A stretch of DNA of 24,704 nt from a virus, in IMG/VR virus record IMGVR_UViG_3300032605_000135, positions 1 to 24,704 of that record; one strand, 5' to 3'. The notes below the pieces were generated by a model, which was not told the origin of the DNA, made no database searches, and saw only the letters and a list, made by a program, of their open reading frames with translations. Of the stretch, positions 1 to 5,949 are shown in pieces. Position numbers and translations under genes: made by a program. Position 1 is the stretch's first letter, and each line of letters begins with the position of its first letter.

Positions 1-942
1 GTCTTTAGCATTACGCACAAGACCTGCAAGATAGCGTCTTCCCTGTAACCATAGCTCATGTCCAATAACAGGAATGATTGGAATGTACTTACATGGAATC
101 TCAGTCTGCTCTAAGATTGTGTCGCCTGTTACCTTGCACCACATGCAACGCTTTACATCAGCCATTCGACTCATGCCTGTTTCTGGGTCTTGAATCTCTT
201 GCTCTTCATGCTCTAGGTAATAATACTCAGCAACTCGCACTGAATCTTCAGTAAACCAACCTTGAGCATCACCATTACCGGCTGCATCCCATTGCGTTTC
301 TGGAACGTCTGGGTACATGCGCTTGAACTCATCTTTTGCCATTTCTTCGGCAATGATGCACCACTCAGCGTCTGAGCCATCAGGCTGTTTGCTGTGCGGG
401 TCCATGTACACCTTGAATGGATCAGGCACTCGATCAATGTATATTTCCTGATCAAAGCTTGTGTCATCTGCCCAATCGTTTCTGACTCTGAAGTAACCAA
501 GACCTGTATCAACCTGACTTTCTACGGCAGTATCATAAGCAATGGAAGCGTTGCTGTTATCTTGGATGTGTCTGATAAGACCCATGAGTACATCAGCGGT
601 ATCTTGATCAGCACCAGAATTAACAGGGCGAACACGAATAGATGGAGTATTTTGACGTATCTCATTGACCACCTTATCTCTAAATTGAAGCAGTCGATTG
701 ACCACAAGCATGGGCCGTTCCTTGCCTGGTCGGTTACGATCATACTTAGCAGCCTCTGGCCACTGATCACCCAGACGCGCAAAACGAATATCGTCCATCA
801 TCTCTTGACGGTTCTGAGCCGTAAACTCGACAGCCGTAGCAAACCGTTTTCTGATGGTTTCTAATATTTCTTCTGTCAGAGTCTCAGGCTCTGCGTTGTT
901 GCCTAAGTCTTCGTAAATGCTATCTGCGTCTAAGTTTGCCAT
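1..942 (-). CDS. Portal protein, P22 gp1-like (partial, C-terminal part off window)
   Basis: The reading frame starts at ATG 942 and stays open to base 1, giving the first 314 residues of a longer protein. The portal is the dodecameric ring at the capsid vertex through which DNA is packaged and ejected, and to which the terminase and tail bind. The call rests on overall resemblance to the P22-type portal family: an acidic N-terminus, an NRPMLVVNRL-like segment near residue 75, regular DP-rich strands in the middle, and the RRYLAGLVRNAKD segment at residues 302-314, which is characteristic of this family. Family members usually exceed 600 residues, so more than half is missing. It lies 14 bases after the large terminase in the same leftward transcript, the usual neighbourhood. 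A weak GAG Shine-Dalgarno precedes the ATG. The family call is strong; the subfamily is less certain. Confidence 0.9.
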   Translation of the reverse strand, partial: MANLDADSIYEDLGNNAEPETLTEEILETIRKRFATAVEFTAQNRQEMMDDIRFARLGDQWPEAAKYDRNRPGKERPMLVVNRLLQFRDKVVNEIRQNTPSIRVRPVNSGADQDTADVLMGLIRHIQDNSNASIAYDTAVESQVDTGLGYFRVRNDWADDTSFDQEIYIDRVPDPFKVYMDPHSKQPDGSDAEWCIIAEEMAKDEFKRMYPDVPETQWDAAGNGDAQGWFTEDSVRVAEYYYLEHEEQEIQDPETGMSRMADVKRCMWCKVTGDTILEQTEIPCKYIPIIPVIGHELWLQGRRYLAGLVRNAKD

Positions 943-956
943 TGTATTGCTCGTAA

Positions 957-2231
957 TTAGTTCATCCAGTTGCCGCCACGCATACCATCATCATGCCTTT
1001 TGCGTTTAATATTATCATTCTTTAATTGATCTACACATGTTGCTAAGTATCTGAAAGCATCCGCCCCATGTGAGTATTCATCGTGCAAAGGACCACCAGG
1101 CTGATTGGTAGTTGAGTTAATGGATCTACGGTAACGCTTCAAACACTCTTGCAGTCTGTGCGTCTTCTCTTTATCCATCCACAGTCTAGGGAATAACATC
1201 CTTGCTAATCTGATGCCATGCTCTACATCACCCACAGGAATGATCTCTGTTGACCAGCCCATAGCTTCAAGCAATTCCTGTGCAGACTTGCCGGTCTTGT
1301 AATCTTTTGTGACGCCATCATGAGGCAACCAAACTTTGCCCCAATTGTAAGGCTTTTGCTTGAGCTCGTTGCTGTACCAATCTAGCGTTTGATGTGTCTC
1401 TTCAATGTAATCAATGATTCTGCACTCAGAACCTGCTCTTTGAGCAATGATAATGGTCATTGCATCATTCCAACCTAAATCAAAGATTGCGTGTGTCTTT
1501 AGTGCTGGATCGTGCCTACATAAGTTAATGCGGTTTTCATCAAACATGGCTTGATATTCATCCGCATAAATCGCACCGTCTACAACTGTTTTGGGTTTTC
1601 CGTTCCAAATGTTGTCGTAATCCTTTGGGTTGTTTTCTAAGCAGTGCTGACGTTCTTTGTCAAGTACATTTGGAAACCAAGGATTGTCATCCCAGTTAAT
1701 CGGTACAACCAATGAATCAGGTGGTGTATTAGCAATGAACCGTTGATAAGTGTCGTCTGTATCAAGATCAGGGTTGAGCGTGATCCAGACTTCTGAATCA
1801 GGCTTCCTGATGGTCGGAATCAAAATGTCCCAAGACTTTTTGCTAACAGTTTGCGCTTCTTCAACCCAAACACGGTCCACGCCTTCAAATGATTTAATAG
1901 ATTCAACTGTGTGCGTAGCCAAACCCGCAAAAGAAAAGGTAGAACCGTTGATGCCCCTGATTTCAGTCTCAGTCACCGTAAAGAAATAACCAAGCTCTAA
2001 CGCTTGGATCTGATCCACCAACAATGTGTGTACCGACTGTTTGATTGATTTTTGTACTTCACGAGCGCATAAAATCCTAAGTGGTGCTTGTGCTGCTTGA
2101 ATCAGCAACGCTCTAGCAACGGACCAAGACTTGCCAGAACCTCTGCCACCATGAAAGACCTTGTATCTGTAAGGTCTGAATATTGCGTTGAGCTTTGGAG
2201 GAAACTTAACAACAGTTTCTTTATTCGCCAA
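957..2231 (-). CDS. Terminase large subunit (packaging ATPase-nuclease)
   Basis: This is the DNA-packaging motor that hydrolyses ATP to pump DNA through the portal and cuts the concatemer. The 424-residue protein has Walker A GGRGSGKS at residues 28-35, Walker B VWVEEA at 121-126, a coupling segment ITLNPDL at 150-156, and an RNase H-like nuclease domain beginning with the metal-binding aspartate in FDLGWNDA (D251) and ending near the HGADAFRY motif at the C-terminus. This layout fits the Terminase_3 family (with its C-terminal nuclease domain). The start is a TTG at 2231, supported by an AAGGTG site a few bases upstream and by the lack of any ATG before the ATPase core. It overlaps the small terminase gene by 11 bases, suggesting translational coupling, and is followed by the portal. 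Confidence 0.95.
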   Translation of the reverse strand: MANKETVVKFPPKLNAIFRPYRYKVFHGGRGSGKSWSVARALLIQAAQAPLRILCAREVQKSIKQSVHTLLVDQIQALELGYFFTVTETEIRGINGSTFSFAGLATHTVESIKSFEGVDRVWVEEAQTVSKKSWDILIPTIRKPDSEVWITLNPDLDTDDTYQRFIANTPPDSLVVPINWDDNPWFPNVLDKERQHCLENNPKDYDNIWNGKPKTVVDGAIYADEYQAMFDENRINLCRHDPALKTHAIFDLGWNDAMTIIIAQRAGSECRIIDYIEETHQTLDWYSNELKQKPYNWGKVWLPHDGVTKDYKTGKSAQELLEAMGWSTEIIPVGDVEHGIRLARMLFPRLWMDKEKTHRLQECLKRYRRSINSTTNQPGGPLHDEYSHGADAFRYLATCVDQLKNDNIKRKRHDDGMRGGNWMN

Positions 2232-2634
2232 AGTTCACCTTCAAAGAATGTTGAACTGGTCCACCATCAGCGCCTGTAATTTGCATTTTATCAACTTGAA
2301 TACCGGCTGCTTTTGCTCTTGCTACTTCTGCGTTAATAGCAGCACTAAATTGATTGTTTTCTACAGCCGCTTTCCTAAGATCCAAAAGATCATCTAAATG
2401 ACTTTCAAGAGTTATTCTTGCGTTTCTCGCAATTGGCTCCCTAATTTCTTTTACCCTTTGTGCAATCTTAGCGTCTGCCATGAGCTTAGAAGCGTTAACA
2501 TTAACGCTAGAATCTTTTGTAGTTTCATTAACATCAAATGCTGATCTGTACGCATCTGATTGATTCATTCCAGACGCAACAGCACAAGCAAATGCCTCTT
2601 GTTTGGCGGTTAATCTAGATGTATCCGAACTCAT
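2221..2634 (-). CDS. Terminase small subunit
   Basis: A 137-residue protein with an N-terminal helix-turn-helix-like segment beginning LTAKQEAFACAVASG (residues 8-22) and continuing through MNQSDAYRSAF, the hallmark of the Terminase_2 family. It recognises the packaging site on phage DNA and hands it to the large subunit. The C-terminal half is helical with repeated RAKAAGI-type residues. The ATG at 2634 is preceded by AAAGGA at good spacing. The gene directly precedes and overlaps the large subunit, as expected, and overlaps the end of the upstream GIY-YIG gene by 20 bases. Confidence 0.93.
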   Translation of the reverse strand: MSSDTSRLTAKQEAFACAVASGMNQSDAYRSAFDVNETTKDSSVNVNASKLMADAKIAQRVKEIREPIARNARITLESHLDDLLDLRKAAVENNQFSAAINAEVARAKAAGIQVDKMQITGADGGPVQHSLKVNFGE

Positions 2635-3178
2635 TTAAAATCCTTTCTTTTGAATTTTCATCTTTAATCAAAACATTATAAGCTGATGGCAATAAAAAAT
2701 TCACAAACGCAACAAAACAATGCCCAATTATTTTAGATTGCAATGTTGATGCAGAGATAAAGCGCAACTTTGATTTATCATTTTTTAACCATTCTTTTGT
2801 AATTTCTGGAATGTAAAAAAATATTTTTGTAGCTAAATCAAGACTTACATCATTATTTTTTATTTTAACTGGTTTATAACTTTTTCTTTCATTAACAACG
2901 ACATTAACAACGTTGGTAAGGTTGTGAATTCCAAGCTTCTGTATCAGCCTTGACTCAAATTGATAAGCATCAATTTCAGACCTAAATCTTTTTACAATTT
3001 GTTTATCTACTTGTAAATTTTTTTTCCAAATTGATCGTATTTTGTTGCACTTGTGAGAGATTACACCTTTTTGCGCTTCTTTTTCATGAGCATCAAGTCT
3101 GTTCTTACATCCTTTACCAACGTAAAAAATGCAATTTGTTGTTGGATCAATCAAAGTGTAAACGTAATATTTATTCAT
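2615..3178 (-). CDS. GIY-YIG family endonuclease, probable free-standing homing endonuclease
   Basis: From ATG 3178 the protein is 187 residues long. The first 30 residues contain the YVYTLID and FYVGKG pair, which is the GIY-YIG nuclease signature in the form seen in LEM-3-like proteins, followed by a DAHEKEA segment and a helix with ...YQFESRLIQKLG (around residues 85-105) carrying the expected glutamate. The rest is lysine- and asparagine-rich without a recognised domain. The frame continues upstream of 3178, but that part (3179-3316) overlaps a better small gene in another frame, and the GIY-YIG motif sits exactly at this ATG. The gene is visibly more AT-rich than the terminase and portal around it and is wedged between a small zinc-type gene and the small terminase, the pattern of a mobile nuclease gene. 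Its target is unknown. Confidence 0.85.
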   Translation of the reverse strand: MNKYYVYTLIDPTTNCIFYVGKGCKNRLDAHEKEAQKGVISHKCNKIRSIWKKNLQVDKQIVKRFRSEIDAYQFESRLIQKLGIHNLTNVVNVVVNERKSYKPVKIKNNDVSLDLATKIFFYIPEITKEWLKNDKSKLRFISASTLQSKIIGHCFVAFVNFLLPSAYNVLIKDENSKERILNEFGYI

Positions 3179-3341
3179 CTTCACTTCTCTGAAACCACTG
3201 ATCACATGAATCTGTGTCCCGTGTCGTACTGTACTCATCATCAACGTGAGGAAACAGCATACATTTGCCGTAACCTCGATCACTTCTAATTGGCTCGTAA
3301 AACTCGCAATTGTCACAAATCTTAGGCAAAACCTGAGCCAC
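3171..3341 (-). CDS. Small four-cysteine (zinc-ribbon/rubredoxin-like) protein, 56 aa, GTG start
   Basis: A 56-residue frame starts at GTG 3341, preceded by an excellent GAGG site six bases upstream. Cysteines at 9, 12, 27 and 46 give the spacing Cx2C-x14-C-x18-C, with aromatic residues after the first pair (CEFYEP) and an acidic D-x-C-D-x-W-F ending. This resembles the many short phage and bacterial proteins of the CxxCxFY...GxC...DxC type that are thought to bind one zinc or iron ion. No function is known to me. It overlaps the DUF3310 gene by 20 bases and the GIY-YIG gene by 8 bases, so it is well integrated in the operon. The same region lies inside a longer out-of-frame open reading frame (3171-3316), which I regard as the shadow. 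Confidence 0.75.
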   Translation of the reverse strand: MAQVLPKICDNCEFYEPIRSDRGYGKCMLFPHVDDEYSTTRDTDSCDQWFQRSEDE

Positions 3342-3576
3342 TCAAAACCTCTTCCAATTTACGCATGTAATGAATTGCCTTTTCTGAATCATCCGTTGAT
3401 CCATCTTTTTTACCGGCCCTCATTGAATACTTGATAATATTACCCTTTAAAAAGCCACAAAATTCTTCTTTTGTCAAGACTGACTCCATAACAGCCCACG
3501 GTTGAATCGCCATTACTTTGTAATGAGTCCCACCCACCTGCATATCATCTGCATTAGTAGCCACTAAAAACTCCAT
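3322..3576 (-). CDS. DUF3310 family protein
   Basis: An 84-residue protein with MQVGGTHYK (residues 12-20), IQPWAVME and GFLKGNIIKYSMRAGKK, which together define the DUF3310 family of small phage proteins. Some members are annotated as SaV-like or nucleotide-kinase-like, but the biochemical role is not settled. The ATG at 3576 has an AGGTAGAG site in front and overlaps the methyltransferase-like gene by 23 bases; an internal ATG at 3543 directly before QVGGTHY is the alternative start. It sits between a methyltransferase-like gene and a MazG-like gene on one side and packaging genes on the other, consistent with an accessory role in nucleotide or DNA metabolism. Confidence 0.88.
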   Translation of the reverse strand: MEFLVATNADDMQVGGTHYKVMAIQPWAVMESVLTKEEFCGFLKGNIIKYSMRAGKKDGSTDDSEKAIHYMRKLEEVLSGSGFA

Positions 3577-4147
3577 AGTACGCTCTACCTACACAACCGT
3601 TCTCATTCATCTCTTCAACAGTCCCATGCCCCCCTAACCATTCATCAAGCAACTGCGCTTTAAGTTCTTGTGGATGCCCAAGGTATGCTGGAATGTCGAT
3701 CCACTCAAACAATCTCACCGTTGACGCCATACGCCTGGCGTTGTCTATAATCGTTTCAGGTGAGTCTGTGTGTTGCAATACATTGTAGATCCACACCTCA
3801 TCACACAGATAGTTTTTGATCGTAATATCTTCGCCTCTCTGTTTGCTAAACAGAATACCTGCATCTAGGTACCTGTCTGTAATCCATTCAGGATAATCAC
3901 AAGGATCAATTACAACGCTCCCGTGATGCCCTACAGCCTTCAAAAGCATAGAAACGGGTCCACCGCCTATATCAACAATACTTTTGCCTTGTAGGTCATA
4001 TACGGGCCAATAACCACCATCTACACCCGCGTTTATCAAACCCATACGATTAGCGTATGTAAGTTGCTTTACTTCTTCAGCAAATGTATTGACGCAATTA
4101 CCCCACCAATCACGCTCAAACTGATCATGCTCTTGTCTGGTTGTCAT
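3554..4147 (-). CDS. SAM-dependent methyltransferase-like protein
   Basis: A 197-residue protein with a class I methyltransferase fold signature: motif I VDIGGGPVS at residues 58-66, an acidic residue at the end of strand 2 (VVIDPCDYP, D81), and the DEVWIYNVLQHTDSP segment (116-130) equivalent to motif IV/post-IV. The N-terminal helical part (EHDQFERDWWGNCVNTF) and the C-terminal part (ending GRAYYGVFSGY) are not familiar. The substrate cannot be read from sequence: no NPPY or DPPY motif of DNA adenine/cytosine-N4 methylases and no PC motif of C5 methylases is seen, so nucleic-acid base methylation is not indicated. Its ATG overlaps the stop of the MazG-like gene (ATGA), implying coupled expression. 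Confidence 0.75.
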   Translation of the reverse strand: MTTRQEHDQFERDWWGNCVNTFAEEVKQLTYANRMGLINAGVDGGYWPVYDLQGKSIVDIGGGPVSMLLKAVGHHGSVVIDPCDYPEWITDRYLDAGILFSKQRGEDITIKNYLCDEVWIYNVLQHTDSPETIIDNARRMASTVRLFEWIDIPAYLGHPQELKAQLLDEWLGGHGTVEEMNENGCVGRAYYGVFSGY

Positions 4148-4473
4148 AGCTTGTCAAGTCGAGTAGCTGCGTGATAATCACTGTACTGATCAGGGTAACG
4201 CTTTTGCAATTTTGCAATGTTTTCCCTCGCAATAATCTCTAACGGCTCATTCAAAATCTTTGCGCCCAAAGCCACAAACCACAATAGATCTCCAAGTTCT
4301 TCCCTAAGATTGTCTCTATCAAGCGGTTGGTGATAGACCGTGTATTTCTTAATAGCATCAGCCAGTTCACCCGCTTCACCGCTCATACCTAAACCTAAAT
4401 GGTTCAGGTCGCCTAGAAACCCTAAATCTGTAGCGGTCTTGTTGGCTAGGTATTGATAATCACGCAACTCCAT
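4144..4473 (-). CDS. MazG-like nucleotide pyrophosphohydrolase
   Basis: The protein of 109 residues shows the all-alpha NTP pyrophosphatase signature: GMSGEAGELADAIKK (EAGEL helix) and, about 25 residues on, REELGDLLWFVALGA, giving the paired acidic ExxE and ExxD metal sites. Such enzymes hydrolyse (d)NTPs to monophosphates, and phage versions may clean the nucleotide pool or lower ppGpp; which applies here is not visible. I chose ATG 4473 because GAGG lies five bases upstream; a TTG nine codons further upstream (4500) would add an unlikely MGGHHFEDF leader. It ends in an ATGA overlap with the methyltransferase-like gene. Confidence 0.88.
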   Translation of the reverse strand: MELRDYQYLANKTATDLGFLGDLNHLGLGMSGEAGELADAIKKYTVYHQPLDRDNLREELGDLLWFVALGAKILNEPLEIIARENIAKLQKRYPDQYSDYHAATRLDKL

Positions 4474-4561
4474 AAAATCCTCAAAATGGTGGCCCCCCAA
4501 CTCTTTCCCACACCCCGGCTAACTAAAAGTTAATGAAATGTAAAAGGGGGACCAGTGATCG

Positions 4562-4813
4562 TTAGGCTTTTTGTGCCCGTTGTTTAAGTTGGTACTGTTT
4601 GCTCCATGCGCTTGCGCGTTCTTTCTGGTAGCACCCACAAGATTGACTGACACCCGCTAGGATGTTCTGAGCAAGGATGCTCTTCACAGTCCCGCACCTG
4701 CATCTGGCTACTACCACGCGCTTACCGTATATATTTGGTTTTTCTTCACCAATAACGGTCCAATACCCAAATAATTTACCCATTAGCTCTGGATTGTGAT
4801 TACGTTTTTTCAT
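4562..4813 (-). CDS. Small CxC...CxC protein of phage AP2/HNH-associated type, function unknown
   Basis: An 83-residue basic protein with cysteines at 38, 40, 59 and 61 in CRCG and SCGC motifs, preceded by the MGKLFGYWTVIGE strand. This module is common in phages as the N-terminal part of AP2- or HNH-type DNA-binding proteins, where it probably binds zinc; here it stands alone and is followed only by a basic helix. Its ATG overlaps the stop of the upstream PD-(D/E)XK nuclease gene (ATGA), so the two are likely made together. A DNA-binding accessory role is an inference from family and neighbour. Confidence 0.7.
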   Translation of the reverse strand: MKKRNHNPELMGKLFGYWTVIGEEKPNIYGKRVVVARCRCGTVKSILAQNILAGVSQSCGCYQKERASAWSKQYQLKQRAQKA

Positions 4814-5715
4814 GCGATTGATTTAGACAAGTTTTTATGCTCCCAACCGTCAATTGTATATGCGTACATCTTTTCTAAAGCCTTATATTCTTTGGTGGCA
4901 ACAACAATTAATTTAATGTCTGGATGATATTTTGCCATACGTTTTATTTTTGTTTTGCTTTTGTCGTCCATCCAGCCCTTTACTTCGTGGTACTCAACGG
5001 AACCATCCATGTTTGTTATTTTAAAATCAGGCAAATAAGACACGGTTCCGCGCTTTACGCCTTCAAACCAAAAAGTTTCTGGCTCGTGTTCCCACTTTAA
5101 AATAACCCCACGATCAATCAAATGTTCTAAATATCTTGCATAATTTGCTTCCCATCTTGATCTAAAAAATTTTCTTTGCCCTCCTATTTCCCTCCATTGG
5201 GCTTTCCATGATCCATGTCCTGAAGCTTTATTAGCAGTTCCATTTGCAACTTTTGTTTTCATTGACTTTAAAACTATTAACGCTTTTTGTTCTTCAGACA
5301 TATTATCATATCTTTGTTTTGATTTTTGAGACATTATCTTTTTTGATTTATCAGAATGAATCATACCCGTTGCGCCTTTTGGGTGCCCGTTTTTTTGTAT
5401 CCATTCTTTCATGTGTTTACTTATTTGTTCTGAAGTTCGATTTAAATGTAAACCTTTATCATGAATAACCCTTTTCATTATTAATGCTTGTTCGGGTCTT
5501 TTTTTTCCTATTTTAGATAACGCTGCTTGTATTTGACCGTTTAACCAAGCTTCACTTGTTCCTCGTGCGGTTAAATGCAATGCGGATGCTTTGTGTCTTA
5601 CTTGGTGTTCTTTTAGATTCATTTCATGGGCGCACCACATTTTTCCTTGTTTAGGATAATGCTCGGTTAAGAAAGACACCATCTCATGTGTCCAGGTGAT
5701 TGGATTTCTTTTCAT
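4810..5715 (-). CDS. PD-(D/E)XK nuclease with N-terminal DNA-binding domain, possible free-standing homing endonuclease
   Basis: From ATG 5715 the protein has 301 residues. The N-terminus (about 1-50) reads as a GcrA/Myb-like helix-turn-helix (ITWTHEMVSFLTEHYP... HQVRHKASAL). The middle is lysine-rich with an HPKGATG-type segment reminiscent of NUMOD motifs. The C-terminal part has WEANYARYLEHL, WEHEPETFWFEG, LPDF (D230) and EYHEVKG (E244, K246), a PD-(D/E)XK nuclease site of the kind seen in DUF1064/Vsr-like phage enzymes. Its AT-rich, lysine-heavy composition differs from the primase upstream, and it lies between a repeat array and a CxC protein, the usual signs of a mobile nuclease. No Shine-Dalgarno precedes ATG 5715; an upstream in-frame start at 5733 also lacks one. 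DNA cleavage is likely; homing is inference. Confidence 0.72.
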   Translation of the reverse strand: MKRNPITWTHEMVSFLTEHYPKQGKMWCAHEMNLKEHQVRHKASALHLTARGTSEAWLNGQIQAALSKIGKKRPEQALIMKRVIHDKGLHLNRTSEQISKHMKEWIQKNGHPKGATGMIHSDKSKKIMSQKSKQRYDNMSEEQKALIVLKSMKTKVANGTANKASGHGSWKAQWREIGGQRKFFRSRWEANYARYLEHLIDRGVILKWEHEPETFWFEGVKRGTVSYLPDFKITNMDGSVEYHEVKGWMDDKSKTKIKRMAKYHPDIKLIVVATKEYKALEKMYAYTIDGWEHKNLSKSIA

Positions 5716-5722
5716 GAGCAAA

Positions 5723-5751
5723 AGCATACACAATTAAGAATAACAGTACAA
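5723..5751 (-). promoter_or_regulatory. Possible sigma70-type promoter, near-leaderless transcript
   Basis: On the minus strand TTGTAC and TATGCT are separated by exactly 17 bases. The expected start of transcription falls within a few bases of the ATG at 5715, so the message for the nuclease would have almost no leader, in keeping with the absence of a ribosome binding site. Sequence match only. Confidence 0.4.
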
Positions 5752-5810
5752 GTTGTATTTCTATCGCGGATCATTTTCCCTATCTCCAAGTGGGTGAGGG
5801 TACGTGCCTT

Positions 5811-5949
5811 CCCCCCCTCCCCTAACCCTATAGGGTTTTAGGGGGAGGGAGGGGAAAGTTCCCCTAGTTCCCCTGAGGTTCCCCTAGGGGGATTTAGGGG
5901 GAAGTTCCCCTTTTTTCCCCTAGGGGGACTTTAGGGGGATTTAGGGGGA
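5811..5949. repeat. G/C-tract inverted-repeat array in the primase-nuclease gap
   Basis: The 207-base gap between the primase-helicase stop and the nuclease gene holds alternating runs of four to seven C and three to five G. Units of the form TTTAGGGGGA recur four times and GTTCCCC four times, and CCCCTAGGGG palindromes occur twice. At the right end, a C-run block (5811-5828) faces a G-run block (5833-5854) across TATA, forming a long imperfect hairpin. The G side has tracts of 3, 5, 3 and 4 G separated by loops of 5, 1 and 1, a textbook G-quadruplex pattern on the plus strand. The left end of the array supplies the last two codons and the stop of the primase. It may act as terminator, RNA stability element, replication element or recombination scar; the sequence does not decide. 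Confidence 0.8.

Noticed and set aside
394-864. Plus-strand frame of 156 codons opposite the portal gene
   Set aside because: Antisense to a clearly recognised portal sequence, without a ribosome site.
3179-3316. N-terminal extension of the GIY-YIG protein
   Set aside because: The GIY-YIG motif begins at ATG 3178; the upstream DNA encodes the four-cysteine protein in another frame with a far better ribosome site.
4491-4545. Inverted repeat GGCCCCCC/GGGGGACC as a terminator upstream of the MazG-like gene
   Set aside because: The loop is about 45 bases and no T-run follows on either strand; likely chance pairing of two G/C runs.
5811-5949. Telomere-like CCCTAA/TTAGGG repeats
   Set aside because: Only a few irregular units, mixed with longer G/C runs, located internally between two genes; no sign of a DNA end.
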